The notes beneath the pieces were generated by a model. It saw only the letters and a list, made by a program, of their open reading frames with translations. It ran no database searches and was not told where the DNA came from. A DNA stretch of 64,000 bases from Lyophyllum atratum (taxonomy: Eukaryota; Basidiomycota; Agaricomycetes; Agaricales; Lyophyllaceae). The stretch spans positions 186,001 to 250,000 of the forward strand of contig JACGCN010000006.1 of NCBI GenBank assembly GCA_014905825.1, in the 5' to 3' direction. Below are positions 36,003 to 45,699 of the stretch, one piece after another. The number at the start of each line of letters is the position of its first letter. Position 1 is the first letter of the stretch. Position numbers and translations under genes: made by a program.

Positions 36003-37112
36003 ATGAAGTCTGTTGTGATCGCCACCGCCGCCCTTGGTGTCCTCGCCGTGCATGCGCACCCCGCTCTCGACGTCCGCGCTCCTCCCGGACCCAGTCCCAG
36101 CGGTAAGCATCCCCTCCCACTCCCTCTCCCACACAGCCTCACCATCTGTTGTTTCGCAGACCGCACGATCCTGAACTTCGCCCTGACGCTCGAGCACCTC
36201 GAAAACGCCTTCTACAAGTGGGGTCTCCAGCGCTGGAGCCAGTCCGACTTCGACCGGGCGGGGCTCCCCGAGGGGGCGAGGCAGCAGTTCATCGAGATCG
36301 GGGAGAATGAGAGTGCGCATGTGGATTTTTTGACGGGGTTGTTGGGGCCTGGGGCGACGCGGGCTTGTACTTATAAGTTGTGCGTCCTTTTTTCTTCTTT
36401 TTTCTTCTTTTCCTTTTCGTTCTTGGGGGATTGGAAGTGCTGACGCGCGGTGGGTGGTTGTAGCCCGGTTAATGACCCGAAGGCGTTCGCGATGCTGAGC
36501 CAGGTGTTTGAGAACGTGGGTGTGGGCGCGTACACGGGCGCTACGAGCATGCTGTCTAAGCAGTACATCACCGGGTCTGCGTCTATCCTCGGCACGGAGG
36601 GGCGCCAGGCGGCTTTGATTGCTGCTTATATCAATGGCGTCGAGGGTTGGGGTGGTCCTTGGAACGTAAGCCCCCCTCCTCTCTCAACTCATACATATCT
36701 TCTTAGTAATATTTATTTCACACAGTCCCCCCTCACGATGAGCCAAGCCTACACCCTCGCCTCCCCCTTCATCGTCCGCTGCCCCTCCACCAACCCCCGT
36801 CTCCCCGTCCAAGTCTTCCCCTCCCTCATCTTCCCGCCCAACCCCTCCCCCGGCTCCACCGTCCCCGTCAAGTTCAAGACGCGCCTGCCGCCGGGGACGA
36901 AGTTGTGGGCGGCGTTCTTGACAGGGAATAGCTTGGAGCAGGAGGTGGTGCCGGTGAGGGGGGGGAGGGTGACGATTCCGAAGGATGTGAAGGGGCAGGT
37001 GTATGCGATTATTACGACGAGTGAGGAGGGGGCGACGGATCGGACGACGGTGGCGGGGCCGGCGATTTTGCAGTTTGAGTTTACGCTTGAGGGGAAGTTT
37101 ATGGATGATTGA
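36003..37112 (+). CDS. Secreted ferritin-like (Rds1/desiccation-related) protein, paralogue 2
   Basis: Exons 36003-36102, 36160-36379, 36464-36665 and 36726-37112 total 909 nt, giving 302 residues. The architecture is identical to paralogue 1: signal peptide, LNFALTLEHLENAFY, GENESAHVDFL, SILGTEGRQAALIAAY, then the beta-rich tail ending LQFEFTLEGKFMDD. Intron positions 1, 2 and 4 of paralogue 1 are conserved, but the third intron (within EGVG/ENVG) is absent. The His of the TEARH motif is replaced by Gln here, which may affect metal binding. The coding strand switches from C-rich to G-rich within the gene. Confidence 0.9.
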
Positions 37113-37416
37113 TGGGGGAGGAGGAGGAGGTTTTGGAAGTGGAAGTTGTGCGGTTTGGATTGGACATTGGCGGTTGTTAGTGTACTAGTATGGATGTGAT
37201 CTACGATAAAAGTTTGTACGCTCGTTTGACGCTCGTTTGCATTGCTGTTATTTCTTGGTTCTATCCAAGTCTTTGCTCTCTCTCCGCCTGAGTGCGCGAT
37301 TCATCGACGTCATCGTGCCCGGGCCGAGCCATATATAAAGATCAAAAGTCTCACTCAGCATCTCCAACTTTCTCTCTCTCCCACTTTCCCATCTAGCACA
37401 GCGCACACCTACCACC
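37113..37416. other. Intergenic, glyoxalase promoter
   Basis: A short interval holding the TATA element of the glyoxalase gene and otherwise nothing recognised. Confidence 0.5.
37332..37339 (+). promoter_or_regulatory. TATA box of the glyoxalase I gene
   Basis: TATATAAA lies 78 bp upstream of the ATG at 37417, within the usual distance for a fungal core promoter. Confidence 0.6.
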
Positions 37417-38211
37417 ATGCCACGCACAGCAGAGACCGCTAGCTTCAAGGTACCTTCCTCTCTCTCCAATACGACTTGGACGGGTGACCTGTACATCTCG
37501 ACCTCGTCCAGTTTAATCACACCATGATCCGGGTCAAGGATCCCAAGGTCTCTCTCGACTTCTATCAAAACGTGAGTTGACCCTGTCACTCTCTCTTTCA
37601 AGCCTTGCTGATCGTGGTGGCCTCGAATGAGGGTACTTAGATCTTGGGAATGGACCTTCTCTCTGGTTAGCGGATACCTACGCGAATATCTATATCGATG
37701 AGATCTGACCGTGGCGACCCCAGAGAAGAAGTTCGAAACCTTCACGCTCTACTTCCTCGCTTTCAACCTTCACGGGCGCGAGCTCTCCCCCGAAGAGAAG
37801 GAGAAATCGCGCTTCGCGCGCGAAGGTGCGACTCCCCACGCGCTCGGATCTCCCTTACCCGCTGATTTTCCTTCTTTTTGGAACAGGCGTCCTGGAACTG
37901 ACGCACAACCACGGCACGGAGTCGGACCCGAACTTCAAGGGCTACGCCAGCGGGAACGAGGAGCCCGGGAAGGGCTTCGGGCACATTGCGATCACGGTCG
38001 ATGATGTGGAGAAGGCGTGTGAGCGCTTTGAGAAGCTTGGGGTTGCGTTTAAGAAGAAGCCGAGTGAGGGGAAGATGAGGCATATTGCGTTTATTTTGGA
38101 TCCTGATGGGTAAGTGCGATTGGCGGTGCGGGGGGCTTGGACTTTTGTTGATTTGACTCGGGTTGGTTTAGGTACTGGATTGAGGTGGTTCCGGGGGTTA
38201 TGGAGTTGTGA
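37417..38211 (+). CDS. GLO1: Lactoylglutathione lyase (glyoxalase I)
   Basis: Six exons (37417-37449, 37512-37571, 37641-37665, 37724-37825, 37887-38109, 38172-38211) give 160 residues. The enzyme isomerises the methylglyoxal-glutathione hemithioacetal to S-lactoylglutathione in the cytosol. The sequence shows [55 protein letters not shown] and YWIEVV. The four metal ligands His, Glu, His and Glu sit in FNH, LEL, GHI and IEV, as in family members. The length fits a single-module eukaryotic enzyme. A degenerate copy of its 3' end lies about 490 bp downstream. Confidence 0.93.
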
Positions 38212-38262
38212 GCGAGGGGGTTTGCGAAGAATAAGGTGTATAAGTATCTGTTGAGTCGGTGA
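38195..38262 (+). repeat. Glyoxalase 3' end, source of a local duplication
   Basis: The stretch around the stop codon and 3' UTR (GTGAGCGAGG...GAAGAATAAGGTG...TATCTGTTGAGTC) recurs at 38683-38752 with about 80% identity by eye. Confidence 0.7.
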
Positions 38263-38629
38263 GCTGTTATAAGTAATATAACGTGTAAGGGCTATCATAA
38301 AGTCCAAGTTAACTGCAAGATACTTGCACAAGATACTTGCATCGACCTCGAACGTACGATCTTATGCTAGTCCTCCGACGCAGTAAGGCCAAGCGACTTA
38401 ACGGTGTGTTCCCCACTTAAGAAGAAATCTGGCCAAGTTGTAGAAGCATTTGGTGAGTCGCAGCTACTTGCGCTTTGGCCTAAAGCCTAATAGGACAACA
38501 ACCGATCTGAATCCTGCAGTTTTTGCATATACTTCCAATATTGGAAGGAGATTTTGAAGGGTACAAGTCGTAAGCCAGTAAAACGATGAAATGTAACATA
38601 TTTCCCGGAGGTTGGAAGCTTGGGCAGGG

Positions 38630-38752
38630 AAATCATTTCCTCTGATGCTTGGTAGGAGCGCGAAAGAACCTCCTTCAAGATCCGGGGGTGCTTAATTTGT
38701 GAGCGAGGTAGTTTATGAAGAACAAGGTGCAAAGGTATCTATTGAGTCCGTG
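38630..38752. repeat. Chimeric duplicate: membrane-protein fragment joined to glyoxalase 3' end
   Basis: 38630-38680 resembles 39225-39300 of the downstream membrane-protein gene (shared core GTAGGAGCGCGAAAG). 38683-38752 resembles the glyoxalase 3' end. The two fragments are fused and both have diverged. This looks like an old tandem duplication scar between the two genes. Confidence 0.6.
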
Positions 38753-38904
38753 AGGCGTTGTAACCTGTCAATGTAGAGACTATCTATCACGTTTCTTCGA
38801 TGTTACTGCCGCTGTATGAGTCTCTTTAGTGAATTTGCATAATAATATTAAATCTTATCAGCACCAACCTGTCGTGATCGTGATTACTGTAGCATGAGCT
38901 GCCA

Positions 38905-39539
38905 CTAGTTATTTCCAGTCAACATTCGGCGTCCAGACAGGTTCTCCTTCAACCGTAATATACCAACTTGGGTGGTGTCCTCGGGTGAGAGAATAGATAA
39001 GTCATCGAGATGCCGATTATCACTCTGGAGGACATCGCTCGAGTCGATTAGAAGCATCGCGATTTCTGAGTTTATTACCATTGGCTTTTGACATGCGCTC
39101 TGAAGAAGGCAGAAAACGATGCCGGACAACGTCAACAGGAGGTTGGAAGCCAGCCAGGCGTAGACTCGCCAACGTGTAACATCAGCCTGGATGGATGTAA
39201 TCGCAATGTCGACGCCTGTTGAGAGACTGGGTGGGAACATCAATTCCTCTGTGAGGGCGGTCCAACATGCTTGATAGGAGCGCGAAAGGACCTCCGTGAT
39301 GAAAAAATCGATATCGAGCTCGGAAGGTATCGACATGTTTACTGCAAGGATATCTGACGAGAATCTGGGCACCAAATCAAGCGCATCAGAAACCATAGGA
39401 TCCTCCTGGAACTCCGTAGTGACGACATCGATCCCGGCTTCTACTGCGAGCGGGGCAACGATCTGGCAGTTGGTGCATTTGACTACACCTGCGCGGTATG
39501 TCACACGTGCAAACAGGAAGCATTCACTCTCTCCGACGG
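38905..39539 (-). pseudogene. C-terminal part of split two-TM membrane protein
   Basis: Continues in frame from the N-terminal part (43027-44335) once the insertion and one direct repeat are removed. It encodes 211 residues including a second hydrophobic segment (AWLASNLLLTLSGIVFCLL) and a soluble tail ending at 38905. Family and function are unknown. As written, this half is separated from its start by the composite LINE. Confidence 0.82.
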
Positions 39540-39722
39540 TGGAGTGGTCCGATCTGCCACAAAGCCCTGAGATGCGCAATGTGCAGACGCAGTGCGAGCA
39601 GCGAATGCTATGTGTTGTCCTGGTTGACGCCCGAAACGGTACATACTGACTACGCGCCGGAAGGTCTAGCCAAACATGACCAAACATGGCTGCCCAAACT
39701 GGAGCGTCGCCCGACGACACTC
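39540..39722. repeat. 183-bp direct repeat flanking the LINE insertion, left copy
   Basis: Identical over 183 bp to 43027-43209. It is host coding sequence (minus strand, VSSGDAPVWAAMFGHVW...), so it is a target-site duplication rather than part of the element. Confidence 0.93.
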
Positions 39723-41398
39723 GCACGAATAACAACCCTTTCATCTTGCGGACCATGGCCGACAAAGCAAAAGCGACGAACCAGACCCTGTACATTGCTT
39801 ACATCGACCTCAAGAACGCGTTCCCGTGGACTGATAGGGAGACACTGTGGGTCAAGCTGAATGCCTGGGGGATATCGGGTGCACTTATCAGCTGGCTGCA
39901 AAAGCTATATCGCAGCATGTCGTACCTGGTGCGAATGGATGGTCAACTGTCGCACAGTTTTACGTGCACCCTTGGGCTGTTAACAGGCGATCCTGGGTCG
40001 CCAAACATGTGGAACGTCCACCTCGCGGATTTCGTGGTGAGCGAGTACCCCGGTGACATCACTCTCGATGGTATACCCACATCCCAACTTGCGCAGGCCG
40101 ATGACATCGCCCTGGTGACACTGTGCCCCGTGGCATTTCAGGGCAAACTAAATGACCTTGTACGCTGGGCGGCTGACAATGGCTGTGAACTCCAATTTAT
40201 AAAATGTGTCTTCTGTACGAAGGGTGCGAGGCCCAAGCGGAAGCACGAGTTCTACCTGGCAACGCACAAGCTAGAAGAAGTTAACGATTTCCAGTATGTC
40301 GGTATCCATTTTAGAGGGGGGTCGGGTGACTCCACATTCGTTGAACAGTACCGAGTGAATGCCTCGAAGGCCCTTCGAGTGGCAAACATGTGCTTGGGGG
40401 TACAGCGTATTGTAGGGGACATGCCTGTATGGGAGTCCCGGACATTGTACATGGCTAGGGTAGACCCCTACCTGACTGCAGGATGTGAGGTGACACTCGA
40501 TGTAGTCGCCAGCCAGAGGGAGAGCCTGGAGAAAGTGCAACATTACTATATCCGGCGGATGCTGGGTATCCAGGCACGGTCCATGCGGGCGGTGCTCTTC
40601 TCTGAGACTGGCTTGCTGCCCATCAGGTATCGGCGGATAATACTGGCGCTGAAGTATCTGCTCCACGTTGTCACTCTCCCTCTTGACCGCCTGGTCGTCA
40701 GGGCAATGAGGGAATCCTATCAATTAGCACTGCAGGGACATGCGTCATGGTTCACGGACTTGAGGATCGTACTTGCGAACCTGCCTGTCCCGGTCATCTG
40801 GTTCCTGCCGGACGGTGGGCTTGTGCAGCGGGAAGTGGAAGAACTGGTACTTAAAGTCCAGTGTTCTGCTGATGAATGGATTGACGGTGTCATACTGTCC
40901 TCCGACAAAACACGGGACCTCTTGACAGGGCGCTTGGAGATGGAGGGTGACAAGCTGGTCAAGAAGGTAATGTCATTCCGTCACTACTTACGGGTGAAGA
41001 CTCCTAAGCACAGGAAGGCCTTGACACATCTCGTACTGTCGTGCCATGACCTGGCCATGGAGCGCCTACGGTGGGGTGAGCGGCGCCGAGATCCGGTTGC
41101 TAAACAGTTTCGCATCTGTAGGTTTTGTAAGGACGGCCTGGAAGATGCGGTACATGCCATGATTACTTGCCCGCATGGCCCTCTGGTCACTCTCCGCGAT
41201 GAATTCTGGCGCAAAGTCGACATTTCTCTCCCCGGCTTCCGTGCCAAGCACCACGACCCCGGTGCCCTGTTGCGCGACCTGCTTGCGCAAAGGGTTACTA
41301 TTTCTCTGCTTGCTATGCTTGCATATGACATTCTCGAGGTTTTTTACGCTGAGCCAATATATTTATACCGGGGGGAGGATGCCCCCCCGCGTAGCTGA
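39723..41398 (+). CDS. LINE reverse transcriptase, 5'-truncated
   Basis: Open from the insertion boundary to the stop at 41398 (about 558 codons). It starts inside the RT domain (RTNNNPFILRTMADKAK, then YIDLKNAFPWTDRETLW). It continues through GDPGSPNMWNVHLADF and the catalytic block LAQADDIALV (QADD in place of the more usual YADD or FADD). The C-terminal zinc knuckle is CRFC...HAMITC. The endonuclease and first RT motifs are missing, so this copy cannot move by itself. An upstream ATG at 39686 lies in the duplicated host sequence and is fortuitous. Confidence 0.88.
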
Positions 41399-41714
41399 AG
41401 TATCTCTATATCTGCATCTAAATATCTGCATGCGTATTCTTGGGAAGAGAAGACAATGCGTAGTGCTTGACGTCCTGGATCGCGGGGAGTTATGTCTGAC
41501 ACGTGGGGGACCGCGGTCAGACTCCCACAGGGTTTTACCCGTGCTATCCTGCCGAATTGGCCAGGGATTCTGCATCTCTTTCGTGGTTGTTTTCACACTC
41601 TCTGGTGGGTACGTGTGTACTGCGGGTTTGTGAAGTAGTTATCGCGTCAAACTTTGGTACATAACTTACATAAGTAGCAACCGTGGTGAACTGGTTGTTC
41701 CGACTGGGGACCTT

Positions 41715-41746
41715 GCCAGTATAATATACTCCTCCTCCTCCTCCAT
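41715..41746 (+). repeat. LINE 3' terminus with (TCC)n tail
   Basis: The 32 bp from GCCAGTATAATATACTCC through the TCC run is identical to 56149-56180, which lies inside another transposon. It marks the likely 3' end of the LINE family. Confidence 0.65.
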
Positions 41747-41828
41747 GTGCCCCCCCTTTACATAGCGACGTCCTCGTCGCGATCGTTGACTCGTCCCCCA
41801 AACCCTGACTGCCACAAAGCCTAACCTC

Positions 41829-42863
41829 TCAAACTCGAATCCATCCCAAGCTGTGAAGCGCGTTACGAAGATTCGATAGTCGCGGGTCTCTATCCCAGTC
41901 CAACTCAACCAGAAGAGCCGATACTGATGCCGATGGTGGGGGTGGCGGTAGCGGTGGCGACTGTACTAGTACTGTGAATACAGGTTTTCCCTGTGCAATG
42001 CCGGATGGGTGTCGGTAGGTTATGATAGGTTCCTGACTGTAGTTGACACGGGGTATAAATCGCTGTCGCTGTGGTACTCGGTGTCCTCGATGTAATCGTC
42101 GAACACGACGCTGAAGGGTGTTAAACGGTCCTGCAGATCCCGTGAAAAGAACGGAGAAGTCGCGTGATCTCGGTGTTGGTGCTGGTGTCGGTGCGAGTAG
42201 TACTGGGAGCTCTGTGTCGGCGTCATCTGCCCAATTGACAGGTGCCGCGGTTTCGACCGGCGTCTCTGTATCGACGAGAGCAATCGTAGAAGCCGTGACC
42301 GGGGGAGCTGGTGTCTGAATCGCAATTTCGAAGGTGTTCGCCGATGGTGTCGACTTCGTCTGTATCCCAGCGTCGCTCGTCGTTCCGAGGTATGTGCACT
42401 TCGCCTGTGTCAGAGAATGTCCTGCTATGCGCCATTCGTCCCTCTCTTCTTCGCGTCCAGCCTGCTCGCCGTCGCGGTATCCATCATAATACCTCTCTTC
42501 TAGCCGGTTGTCCATCGCATCCTTCTCCCACTGCCTGCCTGCGTCGTATCCACTGTTCCATGCCTCATTCTTCCCTGAGTTCACCAATTCTCCAGAGCCC
42601 GTCCTCCTCCCAATCTCGAGCGCCATACCCCATAGCTCCTTCAAAGCGATATAGCCGTCTAGTGTCAGTGGCCGGCCCTCTGCATTCAAAAAATTCCTGA
42701 CTGCGGCGGTGAAGGTATCGGCCGGATTCGCCATCTGGTTCGCTGGTACAACGGGTGCATGCTCAGTAGTTGAAGCTGGTGGCTGCGGCTGTGGTGATGT
42801 GGCAGCTATCGTGGCTTTCTTCGCTTTTGAACCTTTATGGTTCTTTCCATTTCCTGGTGCCAT
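41829..42863 (-). CDS. LINE ORF1-like protein
   Basis: Begins at ATG 42863 (MAPGNGKNHKGSKAKKA), preceded by a 160-bp leader reaching the target repeat. It encodes 344 residues: a basic N-terminus, a charged helical middle (GYDAGRQWEKDAMDN, YYDGYRDGEQAGREEERDEW), then a Pro-rich tail with a basic RRVRRLHRGHRV patch. Such ORFs accompany RT genes in Agaricomycete LINEs and probably bind element RNA. This is inference from context; no retroviral-type knuckle is visible. Confidence 0.65.
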   Translation of the reverse strand: MAPGNGKNHKGSKAKKATIAATSPQPQPPASTTEHAPVVPANQMANPADTFTAAVRNFLNAEGRPLTLDGYIALKELWGMALEIGRRTGSGELVNSGKNEAWNSGYDAGRQWEKDAMDNRLEERYYDGYRDGEQAGREEERDEWRIAGHSLTQAKCTYLGTTSDAGIQTKSTPSANTFEIAIQTPAPPVTASTIALVDTETPVETAAPVNWADDADTELPVLLAPTPAPTPRSRDFSVLFTGSAGPFNTLQRRVRRLHRGHRVPQRQRFIPRVNYSQEPIITYRHPSGIAQGKPVFTVLVQSPPLPPPPPSASVSALLVELDWDRDPRLSNLRNALHSLGWIRV

Positions 42864-43026
42864 AACAGGACAGTCTCAGCGGCTAAAACTCGGAGTCGGA
42901 AACACGGTAAACACGAAAAAGAGGCCAGAGAGCGCGAAAACACGAAAGCAGAGTAACACAGTCACGGAAAGCAGGAAAGCGAGAGAACGATGACACCGTG
43001 AGTCGAATCGCGCAGTTGTCACCAGA

Positions 43027-43209
43027 TGGAGTGGTCCGATCTGCCACAAAGCCCTGAGATGCGCAATGTGCAGACGCAGTGCGAGCAGCGAATGCTATGT
43101 GTTGTCCTGGTTGACGCCCGAAACGGTACATACTGACTACGCGCCGGAAGGTCTAGCCAAACATGACCAAACATGGCTGCCCAAACTGGAGCGTCGCCCG
43201 ACGACACTC
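43027..43209. repeat. 183-bp direct repeat flanking the LINE insertion, right copy
   Basis: Identical to 39540-39722. The junctions are sharp: the copies differ at the first base beyond each end. Confidence 0.93.
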
Positions 43210-44335
43210 CAACGGGGAGAATGCCAAAGTGGGGTGGAATTGGTCCATACAACATACTATCCTGGGGACACTTCGAAGGCGAGTCGGCCATCCTAGACCT
43301 CGTAAAAAATACTGCAAGCAACCGAGTTTCGGAAACTTTGTTGAGTTTGGGGAATTGCGAGGTGGGATTCCTGGGACCCCAGTCTGTTATGTTTCCCTGA
43401 GTGGGGGATGGAAGCAACGCAAACGCGGGGACGCTTGGGTCGTTCGTGAACGGGGAGAAATATGTGCGAGAGTTCAGGAATGCAGTGAGATTCCTTGGGT
43501 CAATCTCTGTCGCAGGATCTTCTATCCATTGGAGGGACTGTATGGAAAAGGCGGGGAGAGTCACATTCCAGAGGATAGAATTGACCGGAAGACTTTCGGC
43601 GCTGGCGATCACCCGCCTCATCGGGCTTGTCACACTCAGGTTCGTGTTTGCCCCCCATGCCCGGTACGAGAAACGCATCGCGCGTATGTAGATACTTGCA
43701 CCGACAGTTTCCTGATATATGCGCAACTGAGTACCTAAAGACGGTTGGTCGGCTCCGACAGAAGCAATGCCACTAAGCTGCTTCTGTCCATGCATTAGCG
43801 TGTAAGATGGCTTCCACGTGATAGAACCGGTGAGAAGAGGCGATGAAAGCTGGGATGGGACGGAGGATAGCAGTATAATCCAGATCGGGAGAGGAGTCGC
43901 CACTCTCGCATGTTTGAAACGCGCCGGGAGACCCCACGTCAACATCCAACTTGCATTTGACAACGATAAGCCCTCTTTCTCTAAGAGAATGAAGATACAA
44001 CGTCGGATAGTCGCAGCTGTCCACGATCCTCCGACGAATCGTACAACCGTTTGCGCGGCAGATATAATTGTCGTAACATCGCTTTGTAGTAAGTGGTAAT
44101 CTGCGTGGAGGATAGAACCATCGGCATCATTGATCACCGGCCGGCGAGAGGTGAGATAGAACATGCGTCCGTCGACGAAGATGAATACGGCGATGGTCAG
44201 AAGAATGGAGAGAATAAAGTGCGCTACCAAGGGCCAGAAGGCTCGAACGTTCCGCTTCATATTCCGTTCAATTTCACGACGAGACTTGAAGTCAGTACTG
44301 CCATCTAGTCTGTCTAGCGAAGGATCTGATGCCAT
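43027..44335 (-). pseudogene. N-terminal part of split two-TM membrane protein
   Basis: ATG at 44335 (MASDPSLDRLDG) follows a leader with its own 49-nt intron (44471-44519). A basic cytoplasmic segment precedes a strong transmembrane helix (AHFILSILLTIAVFIFVDG, about residues 37-56). A long extracytoplasmic-like region with Asn-rich glycosylation sites follows. The frame runs 436 codons to the insertion. Deleting 39723-43026 and one 183-bp repeat gives an uninterrupted 647-residue protein ending at 38905. I do not recognise the family; similar two-TM proteins of unknown role are common in Agaricomycetes. Confidence 0.82.
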
Positions 44336-45699
44336 GATGAGGTACTGAATTTCTGCAGTGTAAGTATAAGGACTTGCCCTGGCTTCCGCTGTCTCGACAA
44401 TCACCGTCGAGGGTCAAGTGATCTTCTCGTAAGGTACGGCGCAGCAGCAGCGATTCCGTTTCGCCCTTTGCTGTACAGGACAATCAATGCAATGCAGCGC
44501 CTGAGGTAACAGAACTCACCCTGGGTGGCCACTGCTGACGGATGACTAGGTTTTGCATCCAAGAACTGCATTCAGCGTAGGGCTTGATCAGTATTTTCAT
44601 TGGCTTTTGGAACCGTTAACATCGGCGAACCTGGTCTTCCGCCGAGGTATGGTGTAACGGCCGCATCTCCGTATGAACAACCATATGGGCTCTGGGGTGA
44701 TATCATGGTCATTACCTCAGCGATGCAAGGCTCGGCATCGCAACCCGCGATAAAAAACAAAACTTACCATGGATGGGCATTGTGGGGGAAGTTTGGGACC
44801 TTGAGTCTTGCTGTCGTAATATGCAGGCATTGACTCTGAAGCAAGCGTCTATTTTGACAAGGCCGTCAATCCAACAGCCTCGCGTGACAGTTTACTTAAA
44901 TTCTTCATGAAGTGTCATTACTCACATAGTGCTGTGGTCCATCAAGGGTGCAATGATGCGAAAATTTGGTATGTCGAGGTACAACCCTCAGGTTCCGTGT
45001 CAGAATGGCCGTCATTCCAGGTGAAGTCTCCCCCACGGGTGCCTGCTGGCATTACTTTCAGATGCCCAGCAACTCCGGGAAGGCGAAACCTGAATTCAAG
45101 TCACGAAGGGTTGGCCATCCCATACAGAAAGGAGGTACGACTGATGTGTCTGTCTAGGAGAGACCAGCCATCCCATGCATCACGGCGGTTCCACACAACT
45201 TCTACCGCCTACTGACGACGAAGTCCGGCGTTGTTTTACGGCGCTTCAGCAGAAGTTCCATCTGAAACTGTTAACTCGCGACCGATTAATGGAATCATCT
45301 GCAATTGCGGCAGAAGTATCTTGTGGTATAAGGTAGACCGTCTAGGACAAGTTTAATGGTGGGAGTTTACTTTGAGATCGAGGAAGAGATAAGATCAAGA
45401 TAATCATTTTCAAGTTGACCAGCCCGACCAGAACCGTAACATACTCCAGGCCCGCAAAATACTTGTGTAAGCTCTTGCTGGAGTTCAGATATGAGTATGG
45501 TATGTGTACTTGGCTATAGTGAGCGATAAGTAGCTTGATACATTGCTCTTGAGATCTATCAGGAACTCGTCGGTTCGTAGTGGTAACGAAGCATCCGGCC
45601 GCCTGTTGTGCTGGTAGGACATGCAAAAGGGCGTACGGCGGATACACAAGGTCACAAGAAACCATCCAAGAAAATATGCACACCCAATCGACCAGATCA
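44336..45699. other. Intergenic, leader intron of membrane gene, otherwise no gene
   Basis: 44471-44519 is a clean minus-strand GT-AG intron in the 5' leader of the membrane-protein gene. The remainder has only short ORFs without support. Confidence 0.5.

Larger units (their letters stand above)
39723..43026. mobile_element. Composite LINE insertion: RT half and ORF1 half in tail-to-tail orientation
   Basis: 3,304 bp lie between the 183-bp repeats. The left 2 kb is a plus-strand LINE fragment, 5'-truncated inside the reverse transcriptase, with 3' UTR and a (CTC)n tail at about 41729-41745. The right 1.3 kb is a minus-strand LINE 5' end (leader plus ORF1). Both target repeats therefore abut 5' parts of LINE sequence and the tail lies in the middle, which a simple insertion or ordinary twin priming does not produce. 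Confidence 0.85.

Noticed and set aside
41544..41801. Minus-strand ORF starting MEEEEEYIILA, also seen at 56121-56327
   Set aside because: The shared residues are the translated (GGA)n LINE tail, not a conserved protein.
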